15,459 bases of DNA, from positions 1-15,459 of the forward strand of contig JBIICS010000067.1 of assembly GCA_044238735.1 (NCBI GenBank). The letters run 5' to 3'. The DNA is from JBIICS01 sp044238735. Lineage in GTDB: Bacteria > Bacteroidota > Bacteroidia > UBA4408. The translations under genes were made by a program, and so were the position numbers. This document shows, in pieces, positions 6,638 to 14,321 of this stretch. The notes below the pieces were generated by a model. It was not told the origin of the DNA. It worked only from the letters and a program-made list of their open reading frames with translations, and ran no database searches. Each line of letters opens with the position of its first letter. Positions within the stretch are counted from its first letter, which is position 1.

Positions 6638-8068
6638 ATGGAATACATAGCTGTAATATTTAGTTTAATTGCTGGGGTACTAATTGGATACCTGTGGGCC
6701 AGATCAAAACAAAATAGCACCGGAACAGAATCTTTAAACACTCAGCAACAATTAACAGAAAAAGAGATGGCATTAGCAGTTAACCTGGAAAAGATTAATG
6801 CTCTTGCAAAAGAAAACCAGAAACTAGTTCTTAGTACCGAACAAGAAATAACTAAAATTCGAGAAGATCATACATTGGTTGTTGACAAATTGGAAAATCA
6901 GTTAACGCAAGAGCGTGAACGGGCCAATATGGCTAACGAACGATTGGCAAAAGCACAACAGGTTTTCGAAAATCAGAATGAAAAAATAAAAGGTTTACAA
7001 GACGCTTTACAGGAAAGTAAAGATGAGCACAAACGTGAGGTTGAGGATTTACAAAAAAAGATGACAACAGAGTTTGAGAACATAGCAAACAGAATTCTGG
7101 AAGATAAAAGCAAAAAATTTACTGAACAAAATAGAGCCAATATTGATATAATTCTTTCACCCCTTAAGGAAAAGATAGTTTCTTTTGAAGAGAAGGTAGA
7201 ACGTACTTACCAAGCCGAAAGTAAGGAGCGTGTAGAATTAAAAGTAAAATTAGAGGAACTCACAAAACTTAATCAGCGCGTGAGCGATGAGGCAAATAAT
7301 TTAGCCAAAGCTTTAAAAGGCGATAATAAACTGCAAGGCAATTGGGGCGAAATGTTGCTCGAAAAGATACTGGAGCGGAGCGGATTACAGAAGGATTCTG
7401 AATACACAACACAGCATAATACCCAAAACAACGAAGGGAAGAGCATTAAGCCTGATGTAATTATACATTTGCCCGATTCTAAGCACATTGTAATTGATTC
7501 TAAAGTTTCATTATTAGCCTATGAGCAATATGCAAATGCAGAACAGGAAGAAGAGAAAGAACGTTTTAAAAAGGATCATATTTCATCTATACGTAATCAT
7601 ATTAAATTACTTTCCGATAAAAATTATCAAACTTCGGCCGGATTAACGCTACCGGATTTTGTTTTAATGTTTATTCCGCTAGAATCGTCTTTTAGTTTAG
7701 CTATACAAGCCGATCAGGATATCTTTAATTTTGCTTGGGATCGTAAAATTGTGATGGTTAGTCCTTCTACACTATTAGCAACTTTACGCACTATTGCTTC
7801 TATCTGGAAACAAGAAAAACAAAATAAGAATGCATTGGAAATTGCAAGGCAGGGAGCAGATTTGTATGATAAACTAGTGGGATTTACTGATGACATATTA
7901 AAAATAGGAGAACGATTAAGTCAAACTCAAAATGTTTATCAGGATGCGCTTAAGAAACTTAGTACAGGTTCGGGAAATTTGATTAAACGTGCCGAAAATA
8001 TTAAGAAATTAGGGGCCTCTCCTACCAAAAGTTTTTCTGAAAAACTCTTAAATAATGATGAAGAATAG
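6638..8068 (+). CDS. rmuC: DNA recombination protein RmuC
   Basis: A 476-residue RmuC-family protein. RmuC limits recombination between inverted repeats in E. coli and carries a predicted PD-(D/E)xK nuclease fold; the family is also implicated in defence against transposition and foreign DNA. Residues 2-21 form an N-terminal membrane anchor (YIAVIFSLIAGVLIGYLWA), so the protein is probably tethered to the inner membrane facing the cytoplasm. About 40-220 is a long Glu/Lys/Gln-rich coiled coil. The core begins with KLQGNWGEMLLEKILERSGL (231-250) and contains PDVIIHLPD (272-280) and IDSK (286-289), supplying the acidic and lysine residues of the nuclease-like motif. FIPLESSF (345-352) and RTIASIWKQEKQNKNA (384-399) complete the family pattern. 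ATG at 6638 gives the proper anchor. Its last 14 bases overlap the next gene, so translation is probably coupled. Confidence 0.96.
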   Translation: MEYIAVIFSLIAGVLIGYLWARSKQNSTGTESLNTQQQLTEKEMALAVNLEKINALAKENQKLVLSTEQEITKIREDHTLVVDKLENQLTQERERANMANERLAKAQQVFENQNEKIKGLQDALQESKDEHKREVEDLQKKMTTEFENIANRILEDKSKKFTEQNRANIDIILSPLKEKIVSFEEKVERTYQAESKERVELKVKLEELTKLNQRVSDEANNLAKALKGDNKLQGNWGEMLLEKILERSGLQKDSEYTTQHNTQNNEGKSIKPDVIIHLPDSKHIVIDSKVSLLAYEQYANAEQEEEKERFKKDHISSIRNHIKLLSDKNYQTSAGLTLPDFVLMFIPLESSFSLAIQADQDIFNFAWDRKIVMVSPSTLLATLRTIASIWKQEKQNKNALEIARQGADLYDKLVGFTDDILKIGERLSQTQNVYQDALKKLSTGSGNLIKRAENIKKLGASPTKSFSEKLLNNDEE

Positions 8069-9335
8069 AGGACTTTTGTTTTTTATTCTATTATGTGCAG
8101 GCCTCTTCATTAGCTCCTGTTTTATTCCTACTCCGTTAGCTAATAAGGACTATGCGCATTTATACACACAAAAAAGTTTAAAGATTGAGCCGGTATACAA
8201 AGTTTTTCATCTTACCAATACTAAATCGCGTTTATATTTATTTACCCGGTCAGAGAAATTACTTTTTGCCAAACCGATTGATGCAGACAGCATTCAAAGC
8301 CGTATTTCCGTTCATTACCGTTTATTTTCCTCCAGTGTTTCCTCTGCACTTTTAGATTCGGCAACTTTTTTATTTACACACAACAAACCAATTCGAGATA
8401 TTGTTTTTACAGACAGCATTACCTTTCTGTCTAATCTTGGCAATGAATATGCATTAGAACTAATTATTCGCGATTTAAATCGAAAAGAAGAATTTGAGGA
8501 TGTTTTAATTATTGATAAGACTAAAAACTCTAATGAGCAATTTTTCTTATTAAAACAAAAAGATAATATCATCCATAATCACTATAATGTGAGACCAAAT
8601 GAGAAAATAAGTATAAACTTTTTTGACACCTCAGTGTCGGAACTTAACCTTAAAGCCTTTACTCATGAGTTTCCTATTGCAATACCTCCCTTTTCGGAAA
8701 TGCATGAATTGGACTATGCTCTAAAGTTTGATTCGCTATATTCGGTAAAGAAATCATTAAATAAGGGCTTTACATTTTCGATTAATAAAGAAGGGTATTA
8801 TTTTATAAAGACGGATACCGCTCAATATAAGGGATTTGGCTTTTACTCCTATAATGAGAGCTTTCCGGGCTTTGCATCATTTGAAGAAATGATTGGTCCG
8901 CTGAGGTACTTAACAACTCGAAACGAATTTGAAACATTAATGCAATCAAAAGATAGTAAACTAAGTATTGATAAATTTTGGCTCGAACTTAGCGGAAACA
9001 AAGAACGTGCTCGGGAATTAATAAAACAATACTATAGTAGGGTTCAAAATGCTAACTATTACTTTACCTCCTACAAAGAGGGATGGAAAACCGATCGCGG
9101 AATGATTTATATAATATTTGGGTCGCCAAATTTTGTTACACGTAATGGCAATATAGAATCGTGGACATATGGAGAACAGAATAACTACCGCTCATTAAAT
9201 TTCTTTTTTACTAATCAGCAAAAAAGCATGAATAGTAATGATTTTAAATTGGAACGAAATCCTTTATTTAAAGACGACTGGATGCAGGCAATTGATGTGT
9301 GGAGACAAGGAAGAGTATACAACCCCTATAATTAA
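8055..9335 (+). CDS. GWxTD-domain lipoprotein of unknown function
   Basis: A 426-residue member of the GWxTD-domain family, found mainly in Bacteroidota and relatives and without a firmly assigned role. The N terminus is a lipoprotein signal with hydrophobic residues 7-19 and lipobox ISSC (Cys22), so the mature protein should be lipid-anchored in the envelope. Residues about 40-260 are beta-rich and lack a motif I recognise. The C-terminal part contains the family signature at 353-357 (GWKTD), followed by RGMIYIIFGSP and the WTYGE region, and ends with the aromatic WRQGRVYNPYN tail. Two ATGs stand in tandem at 8055 and 8058; the first is used here, overlapping rmuC by 14 bases. rlmB begins one base after its stop, so the three genes almost certainly share a transcript. 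The overlap suggests translational coupling, but a functional link with RmuC or RlmB is unproven. Confidence 0.9.
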   Translation: MMKNRGLLFFILLCAGLFISSCFIPTPLANKDYAHLYTQKSLKIEPVYKVFHLTNTKSRLYLFTRSEKLLFAKPIDADSIQSRISVHYRLFSSSVSSALLDSATFLFTHNKPIRDIVFTDSITFLSNLGNEYALELIIRDLNRKEEFEDVLIIDKTKNSNEQFFLLKQKDNIIHNHYNVRPNEKISINFFDTSVSELNLKAFTHEFPIAIPPFSEMHELDYALKFDSLYSVKKSLNKGFTFSINKEGYYFIKTDTAQYKGFGFYSYNESFPGFASFEEMIGPLRYLTTRNEFETLMQSKDSKLSIDKFWLELSGNKERARELIKQYYSRVQNANYYFTSYKEGWKTDRGMIYIIFGSPNFVTRNGNIESWTYGEQNNYRSLNFFFTNQQKSMNSNDFKLERNPLFKDDWMQAIDVWRQGRVYNPYN

Positions 9336-9336
9336 T

Positions 9337-10089
9337 ATGGAAAAATTTAAATCATATACCGAAAATGTAATTTTTGGAAGCAGAGCAATTATTGAAGCTA
9401 TAAAAGCAAATAAAGAAGTTGACAAAATACTGATACAACATGGCCTGCATAACGATTTGTTTAAAGAGCTAATAGGATTGATAAAAGAGAAAAATATTCC
9501 TTATCAGTTTGTGCCTGTAGAAAAGTTATTTAAGCTCAATAAAAAAAATCACCAGGGCGTTGCTGCTTATATATCCGAGATTGAATACAGTAAAACAGAA
9601 CAAATTATTAGCGGTATATACGAGAAAGGTAAGGATCCTTTATTGCTTATTTTGGATAGAGTTACCGATGTTCGAAACTTTGGCGCCATTGCCCGAACCG
9701 CTGAATGTGCTGGAGTAGATGCTATTATAATACCCTCGAGAGGAGCAGCTCAGGTTAATGGCGATGCGATTAAAACAAGTGCAGGAGCTCTCCATAAAAT
9801 TCCCGTTTGTAGAGAAGATAATTTAAAAGAAACCATCCATTATTTAAAAGACTGCGGAATTAAAATAATTGGATGTACTGAAAAAACAGATAAATTAATG
9901 TATGAGGTGGATATGCGCGGACCGTTATGTATTATTATGGGATCGGAAGAAAATGGTATTTCGGGCGAATATCTTAAACTTTGTGATGATAGAGCTAAAA
10001 TACCCATGTTTGGTTCCATCGAATCTTTAAACGTATCTGTAAGTGCGGCTTTGGTGATATACGAATCAATCCGTCAAAGTACACATTAA
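9337..10089 (+). CDS. rlmB: 23S rRNA (guanosine-2'-O)-methyltransferase RlmB, TrmH/SpoU family
   Basis: A 250-residue SPOUT methyltransferase that should add a 2'-O-methyl group to the guanosine equivalent to G2251 in the 23S rRNA P-loop, using S-adenosylmethionine. The N-terminal substrate-binding domain (about 8-80) begins VIFGSRAIIEAI. The catalytic domain has motif 1 in DRVTDVRNFGAIARTAECAG (107-126; Asn114 and Arg120), motif 2 MGSEENGIS (201-209) and motif 3 IPMFGSIESLNVSVSAAL (222-239). These form the trefoil-knot cofactor site and dimer interface. The frame stays open upstream to 9238 inside the GWxTD gene, but ATG at 9337 gives the family N terminus and lies one base after that gene's stop, so it is the start. 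Length is normal. RlmB is the best fit; other TrmH-family rRNA methyltransferases cannot be wholly excluded. Confidence 0.93.
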   Translation: MEKFKSYTENVIFGSRAIIEAIKANKEVDKILIQHGLHNDLFKELIGLIKEKNIPYQFVPVEKLFKLNKKNHQGVAAYISEIEYSKTEQIISGIYEKGKDPLLLILDRVTDVRNFGAIARTAECAGVDAIIIPSRGAAQVNGDAIKTSAGALHKIPVCREDNLKETIHYLKDCGIKIIGCTEKTDKLMYEVDMRGPLCIIMGSEENGISGEYLKLCDDRAKIPMFGSIESLNVSVSAALVIYESIRQSTH

Positions 10090-10154
10090 CTTATTTTATT
10101 TAATTACTTGTTATTCGGTGGTATCTGGATGCCTGCAGGTCGTAGGGTGTTTTT

Positions 10155-10796
10155 TTAAATATTCTGTAAATTATTATCAATCTCAACCTTAATCCTTTCT
10201 CCACTTATAGGGTGTGTGAAGATCAGTTTATATGCCTGCAAAGCTATGGCGTTTTCCTTATATGCTTTTGTGCTTCCATAAATAGTATCGCCCATAATAG
10301 GGCAATTAATATGAGCGAGCTGGCAACGAATCTGATGAAATTTACCGGTATGTAATTGAATATTCCAAAGAAATGGCTGAGTATAGCTCTCCATTTTATA
10401 ATCTAATTTTACCCAATCGGAATACGCTGTTCCTTCCGGTACTATTTGTCCTTTCTTCTTTTCTTTTCGATGCCAGTGGTTTAGAGTATCTGTTAATTTA
10501 TGAGGACAATTAGCAGTAAGTGCAAAATAATATTTCTCAACATTTCTTAGAGCAAACTGATTGCTGAGCTCATGCAGGCAACTTTTATCTTTGGTAAACA
10601 AAACCAAACCACTAACAGGCCTGTCTAAACGATGAAGATGCTGTACATAAGGATTACTTGCTCCTGTTTTAGTTCTTAAATAATTTATAATTTCTTGTTT
10701 TAAATTTGGATGGTTATTTCGATCAGGTTCAGTCATTAAACCATGAGGTTTATTACAAACTAAGATGTAATCGTCTTCGAAAATTATTTGAGGCAC
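10155..10796 (-). CDS. RluA-family RNA pseudouridine synthase (single domain, GTG start)
   Basis: A 213-residue pseudouridine synthase of the RluA family, isomerising specific uridines in rRNA or tRNA. It begins directly with the catalytic fold (IIFEDDYILVCNKPHGLM), with no S4 RNA-binding domain. The catalytic motif HRLDRPVSGLVLF occupies 55-67, with Asp58 as the expected nucleophile. TGKFHQIRCQLAHINCPIMG contains the conserved Arg and GD-Y-G region. The start codon is GTG at 10794-10796: an in-frame stop lies three codons upstream and no ATG is available, and the GTG start fits the family N terminus. It is convergent with rlmB across a 65-base gap without a clear hairpin. The compact form resembles TruC (tRNA U65) and small RluA-like enzymes; the target site cannot be assigned from sequence alone. 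Confidence 0.92.
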   Translation of the reverse strand: MPQIIFEDDYILVCNKPHGLMTEPDRNNHPNLKQEIINYLRTKTGASNPYVQHLHRLDRPVSGLVLFTKDKSCLHELSNQFALRNVEKYYFALTANCPHKLTDTLNHWHRKEKKKGQIVPEGTAYSDWVKLDYKMESYTQPFLWNIQLHTGKFHQIRCQLAHINCPIMGDTIYGSTKAYKENAIALQAYKLIFTHPISGERIKVEIDNNLQNI

Positions 10797-10885
10797 TTTA
10801 AATTATCTTGTGGTATGTTTTAGTTAAGATACGAACTTAAAGCATAATAAATCATTTAACAAATTAATGCTTCATTAACCTTATT

Positions 10886-10961
10886 CCAGTAAAGTGAAAA
10901 AAGCCAATATGTTTTAAATAGTAAAAGCCCAACAATGGTTAGGCTTTTTCTACTTTACTGG
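10886..10961. repeat. 10-bp inverted repeat bracketing the tRNA-Arg trailer and terminator
   Basis: CCAGTAAAGT (10886-10895) is the exact reverse complement of ACTTTACTGG (10952-10961). The right arm includes the encoded CCA end of the tRNA, and the terminator hairpin lies between the arms. If transcription read through, the arms could pair and hide the tRNA 3' end. No direct copy of the tRNA end that would indicate an integration site is visible. Confidence 0.5.
10923..10948 (-). terminator. Intrinsic terminator after tRNA-Arg
   Basis: Read on the minus strand, the arms (10938-10948 and 10923-10933) form an 11-bp stem with one G.U pair, core AGCCTAAC/GTTGGGCT, and a 4-base CATT loop. The stem ends in a TTTT run. 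It lies 11 bases beyond the encoded CCA, fitting a monocistronic tRNA transcript. Confidence 0.82.
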
Positions 10962-11033
10962 TAGTCCCGACAGGAATCGAACCTGTATCAAAAGTTTAGG
11001 AAACTTCTATTCTATCCATTGAACTACGGGACC
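10959..11033 (-). tRNA. tRNA-Arg (anticodon CCT, decodes AGG)
   Basis: A full cloverleaf can be drawn on the minus strand. The acceptor stem GGTCCCG/CGGGACT closes with a G.U pair at 1-72. TA at 8-9 is followed by D stem GTTC/GAAT with an AATGGATA loop. The anticodon stem GAAGT/ACTTT holds loop TTCCTAA, giving anticodon CCT. A TGAT variable loop and T arm ACAGG-TTCGATT-CCTGT follow. The discriminator base is A, and CCA is encoded (10959-10961). The mature form without CCA is 10962-11033, 72 nt. Confidence 0.96.
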
Positions 11034-11058
11034 CATCAATCCTAACGATTAATTTTTT

Positions 11059-11066
11059 CAAATATA
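11059..11066 (-). promoter_or_regulatory. -7 element of the tRNA-Arg promoter
   Basis: TATATTTG on the minus strand is a perfect TAnnTTTG box ending 25 bases before the tRNA 5' end, which leaves a short leader for RNase P to remove. The -33 position (around 11086-11089) reads TTCC, not TTTG, so only half of the consensus is present. Confidence 0.6.
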
Positions 11067-11151
11067 CAATCAATTTTTAAATCCTGGAATGGCCTTAATA
11101 AGCTCAGAGAATTTTTATGGTGCTGCGTTTAGTAGAGGATTTAAAGGTCAC

Positions 11152-11835
11152 TTATTTCTTTTTAAATACATCGTCAGATAAACCCTTGTTTATTTTATAA
11201 TTACTGTATGTGATAGTTACTTTCCCTTTTGATTCCTTTTCTTTAATATTTTTCTTATTTAATTGTTCAAAATCCATAGTAAAACCAACCGGTACATCCA
11301 TTTTTTTTACATCAAATTCAACCGTCATTTTCTGAGGCATATCAAAGGGTAGATCGGCATAAATAAAATTTACCAGATAACTGCCTTGTGTTTTAGTGGT
11401 TGATTCAACTTTTTTAATGAGGTATGTTTCATCTATCCACAAAGTTGATAGAACTGTTTCGGATTCGGTTGATACCGGCAAAACCTTTATAACATCATGA
11501 ACTCTACCATTTAAGGCTTCGGTACCCACATAAATTGCGGTGTATTTACCATTCAATAAATCTTGTTGCATATTTTGAACCCCTTTTTTAGGCAACATGG
11601 TAAAGCCATTCGATTTAAAATTAATTTTATCAGGGGCCTTATAATAAAGGTGTGCGTTTTTAATGGGTATCTTTAAAAAACTGATATCAATTTTAATGGA
11701 AGCATCCGCTTCGTAATCCTTAACAAGTTGCATCTTCTGTTTTACCTTCTCCATTATCTGCATACCGTCTTTAGACTGAGCAACCCCATTAAAACTATTA
11801 AGCAGGATAATAATATGTATAATTGTTCGCATCAT
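11152..11835 (-). CDS. Secreted LolA/LolB-like (outer membrane lipoprotein-sorting type) protein
   Basis: A 227-residue exported protein with the general pattern of the LolA/LolB-fold family, whose members carry lipoproteins or lipids across the periplasm. A signal peptide covers about residues 1-20 (hydrophobic HIIILLNSF, cleavage likely after GVAQ). The mature part begins with an amphipathic helix (MQIMEKVKQKMQLVKDYEAD). Beta-strand repeats follow: ALNGRVHDVIKVLP (107-120), STLWIDETYLIKKVES (130-145), VNFIYADLPFDMP (155-167), and a closing LSDDVFKKK, typical of the end of LolA-like sequences. It has no lipobox. The start ATG overlaps the permease stop by four bases (ATGA), with a second ATG directly after it. 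Its position as third gene of an ABC exporter operon suggests it works with that exporter, perhaps binding a lipophilic substrate outside the membrane. Identity as true LolA is unlikely to be decidable here; the family call rests on pattern, not a search. Confidence 0.72.
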   Translation of the reverse strand: MMRTIIHIIILLNSFNGVAQSKDGMQIMEKVKQKMQLVKDYEADASIKIDISFLKIPIKNAHLYYKAPDKINFKSNGFTMLPKKGVQNMQQDLLNGKYTAIYVGTEALNGRVHDVIKVLPVSTESETVLSTLWIDETYLIKKVESTTKTQGSYLVNFIYADLPFDMPQKMTVEFDVKKMDVPVGFTMDFEQLNKKNIKEKESKGKVTITYSNYKINKGLSDDVFKKK

Positions 11836-12668
11836 CCAACAATATCTTTACGTTTAAAATAAAAAAGAGTAGCAAAATATAGAATAACAATATGGGCGAT
11901 AATGGCAAATAACGAAAGGTAAATCTCGTTCATGTTAAGTTCATAATCAAAGAAATCGCGCCAATTTCCGAGATAACTGGTAAACAGGAAAGGCCTAATC
12001 CATTCGAAAATACTGAAATTTAGCGATGAGAAAACAGTAAAGGCGATGGTAACAGACATTGTTAAGATAATAGGTGTAATACTGTTTTGAGCAAAAGCAC
12101 TGAAGAACAGAGCCAGGGTACTCATCATGGCCATTGATAAAACACCAAAAGCAAAAGCATACATAAACCTCCACCAAATATCATCCTCTGCAAAAATATT
12201 TACCATACTTCGGATTACTATTAAATCACCTTTACCAAATATAATCACGCTGAGACCCAGGCTCAGAATGCCCAGGATAATAACCAGGGTAGTTGAGTAA
12301 AATATATTCGCTATAAATTTTGCAAACACCAACTGAGCGCGAGACACCGATCGTGTTAGAATTAAGCGATAGGTACCGGCACTTGTTTCTCCTGCTATAC
12401 TATCAGCTGCAATTAAAACTACTAAAAAAGGTACATGAATAAAAAGAGTGTTAAGGATTACAAATGCGATTAAAAAGCCATTTAATAAATTGCCCGAAAA
12501 ATCGAAACTATCCTGTAAACTTTGAGTCATAAAATCCAGAATATTTTGACCATCTATTTTAATAGCCAATTGGATTGCCAATACCAGCAGTAATATGGCG
12601 CCATAGGCTATATATGTTCTGGGTTTAGAAAATATCTTATATAATTCGAGTTTAATTAACGTGAACAT
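11832..12668 (-). CDS. ABC-2 type transporter permease
   Basis: A 278-residue integral membrane subunit of an ABC-2 exporter. About six membrane segments are visible, at roughly residues 18-37, 63-87, 117-145, 167-192, 197-217 and 251-271. Between segments two and three lies IAGETSAGTYRLILTRSVSR (91-110), the conserved cytoplasmic stretch of this family that contacts the ATPase. The N terminus (LIKLELYKIFSKPRTY) is a typical amphipathic coupling helix. Its start overlaps the ATPase gene by 17 bases and its stop overlaps the LolA-like gene by 4, so the three products are probably made together. The subunit likely dimerises and pairs with the upstream ATPase. Substrate is not predictable; BcrB- and NatB-like permeases have this layout. 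Confidence 0.9.
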   Translation of the reverse strand: MFTLIKLELYKIFSKPRTYIAYGAILLLVLAIQLAIKIDGQNILDFMTQSLQDSFDFSGNLLNGFLIAFVILNTLFIHVPFLVVLIAADSIAGETSAGTYRLILTRSVSRAQLVFAKFIANIFYSTTLVIILGILSLGLSVIIFGKGDLIVIRSMVNIFAEDDIWWRFMYAFAFGVLSMAMMSTLALFFSAFAQNSITPIILTMSVTIAFTVFSSLNFSIFEWIRPFLFTSYLGNWRDFFDYELNMNEIYLSLFAIIAHIVILYFATLFYFKRKDIVG

Positions 12669-13572
12669 CGGTTTTGCTTAAAAAGTAATCTTCTAACGCC
12701 TTAAGTGGTTTTATGCTGTAAATACTAATGTTGGCTGCATTTATTTGCTTTATTAAATCCGGAACACCAGTTGCTGCATAAGAAAGTTGGAACAACTGAG
12801 GTCGTTCTACAGACACACTAAAGGATATATTATTTTGTTTTAAAAATAAATTTAAACGCTCTGTTTCATTTGTTTCAATTTCAACTTTGGCTACATGTGT
12901 GGAAACTAGTTCCGAAACATTTCCTTCTATAACATGTTTACCGTCCTTAATAATAACCATACGATTAGCCATTAGTTCTATTTCCCACAATAAATGGGAA
13001 GAAAGAAAAATAGTTTTATTTTGATCCTTATTTAAGGAGATTATTAAGTTTCGCATATCCTTTATCCCTTGGGGATCCAAACCATTAGAGGGCTCGTCTA
13101 AAACCAATATACCCGGGTTGTGCAAGAGTGTTTGCGCTAAACCTAATCGTTGTTTCATCCCTTGCGAGAAAGTGCCCACTTTATCCTTTTCACGACCCTT
13201 TAATCCCACCCAATCCAGTAATTCCTCTATTTTACGGGTATCTTTTGCTAAACCGCCAGTTTGCTGTAAGATTTCCAAGTTTGTTTTAGCCGATAAATAA
13301 TTATAAAAATCGGGTCGCTCGATAAGAAAACCAATATTATTGCGAATGTTTTTAGATTGTAAATTCAAGTTTTTACCAAACAAGAATACATCACCCCTAT
13401 CCGCTTTTATTAATGAAGCCAGTATACGGATGGTAGTGCTCTTTCCTGCTCCATTAGGACCTAAAAACCCAAATATATCTCCTTTATACACTTCAAAGGA
13501 CAAACCATTCAAGGCATTAAATTCACCAAAGCGTTTGAAGAGCTGATTAACTTTTATTGCACTTTCCAACAT
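12652..13572 (-). CDS. ABC transporter ATP-binding protein, BcrA/LanF-like
   Basis: A 306-residue nucleotide-binding subunit. Walker A is GPNGAGKST (38-46), the signature loop reads FSQGMKQRL (135-143), Walker B is ILVLDE (155-160) with the D-loop GLDPQG following, and the switch His is His193 in SSH. At the Q-loop position the sequence is IGFLIERPDFYNYLS (80-94), with Glu85 where most ABC ATPases have Gln. The IExPxFY pattern and SxGMKQRLG signature resemble bacitracin (BcrA) and lantibiotic-immunity (LanF) ATPases, where this E-loop is known. A C-terminal extension (about 225-306) is a regulatory-like domain common in this group. ATG at 13572 is followed directly by the permease gene (17-base overlap). 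A weak -7-like TAATTTCG (13603-13610) lies upstream, in the 69-base gap after mnmD; otherwise read-through from mnmD is possible. Antimicrobial export or immunity is only an inference. Confidence 0.93.
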   Translation of the reverse strand: MLESAIKVNQLFKRFGEFNALNGLSFEVYKGDIFGFLGPNGAGKSTTIRILASLIKADRGDVFLFGKNLNLQSKNIRNNIGFLIERPDFYNYLSAKTNLEILQQTGGLAKDTRKIEELLDWVGLKGREKDKVGTFSQGMKQRLGLAQTLLHNPGILVLDEPSNGLDPQGIKDMRNLIISLNKDQNKTIFLSSHLLWEIELMANRMVIIKDGKHVIEGNVSELVSTHVAKVEIETNETERLNLFLKQNNISFSVSVERPQLFQLSYAATGVPDLIKQINAANISIYSIKPLKALEDYFLSKTDVHVN

Positions 13573-13641
13573 ATTTACAACACATTAACTCAATAAAAGT
13601 TTCGAAATTAGATAATATTTCTGCTTTTAAGCCACCTCTAA

Positions 13642-14319
13642 TCATTTAATTGCTATTGTCATCTCTCTTTTACCGGGCGGTCCTTTAAGCGAATTTACTT
13701 TAAATCCCAATGCCTTTAAATTTCTTTTCATTTGCCCGTTTGCACAATATGTAATTAGATATCCGTTTACTAGAAGGGCCTGGTACATTTTTTCAAGTAC
13801 ACTTAACTGCCACATTTCTTGTTGAGCCCTGGGGCCAAATGCATCAAAAAAGATAAGGTTAAATGAATTTGGTTGAGTTTTGAAATTGCTAATATCTGCT
13901 TTAATTTTTTTTAAAGTAAACCATTGATTAACGATAGTTTCTTTGTCCCAGCCTGCATTTTGGATAAGGGCCTCATTAATATCCAGATTTTGATTGGGCT
14001 TATTAAAGAAAGGAGCATATTTTATTTCCTGCAAAAGTTGATTACTTAATGGATACTTTTCTATGCTTTCATAATATGTACTTATACCCTGTTGGTTAGC
14101 ATAATTAAAGGCCACTAATGCGTTTAATCCGGTACCAAAACCCATTTCAAAAACACGTAAAGAACTCTTATTATCGAGAAGTTCTAAACCATTTTTTTGA
14201 AACACATGAATAGCTTCGGTAAATGCACCATGCACTGAGTGATAATGCTCATTTAAGGCGGGAACAAATACAGTAGGAGAACCATCATTGGTTACAACAA
14301 CCAATCGTTCGGTATCCAT
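13642..14319 (-). CDS. mnmD: tRNA (5-methylaminomethyl-2-thiouridine34)-methyltransferase MnmD
   Basis: A 225-residue SAM-dependent methyltransferase of the MnmD/DUF752 type. It should catalyse the last step of mnm5s2U formation at wobble position 34 of certain tRNAs. The N-terminal part contains the family stretch HYHSVHGAFTEAIHVF (25-40). The Rossmann SAM site is VFEMGFGTGLNAL (56-68). FFDAFGPRAQQEMW (157-170) holds the Asp and Trp typical of the active region, and KGPPGKREMTIA (212-223) is the conserved C-terminal loop. It is a stand-alone enzyme: the FAD-dependent MnmC oxidase domain fused to it in E. coli is absent, as in many bacteria. ATG at 14319 lies two bases after the stop of the upstream OmpA-family gene, so the pair is probably co-transcribed, although no shared function is evident. 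Confidence 0.9.
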   Translation of the reverse strand: MDTERLVVVTNDGSPTVFVPALNEHYHSVHGAFTEAIHVFQKNGLELLDNKSSLRVFEMGFGTGLNALVAFNYANQQGISTYYESIEKYPLSNQLLQEIKYAPFFNKPNQNLDINEALIQNAGWDKETIVNQWFTLKKIKADISNFKTQPNSFNLIFFDAFGPRAQQEMWQLSVLEKMYQALLVNGYLITYCANGQMKRNLKALGFKVNSLKGPPGKREMTIAIK

Positions 14320-14321
14320 CT

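Noticed and set aside
9238..9336. Upstream in-frame extension of RlmB by 33 residues.
   Set aside because: It lies wholly inside the GWxTD gene, does not resemble the family N terminus, and ATG at 9337 sits just after that gene's stop.
10129..10142. ATGCCTGCAGGTCG, which matches from memory the pUC/M13 polylinker (SphI/PstI/SalI side) over 14 bases.
   Set aside because: The match stops on both sides, the flanks are ordinary AT-rich intergenic DNA between two intact genes, and 14 bases found after the fact is weak. Checking read support or a vector screen would settle it.
10090..10154. Possible terminator between convergent rlmB and the pseudouridine synthase gene, because of a T7 run at 10150-10156.
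   Set aside because: The only inverted repeat nearby, CCTGCAGG, has no loop and cannot fold as a hairpin stem.
10959..11033. tRNA-Arg as an attachment site of an integrated element.
   Set aside because: No integrase gene and no direct repeat of the tRNA 3' end is visible in the window.
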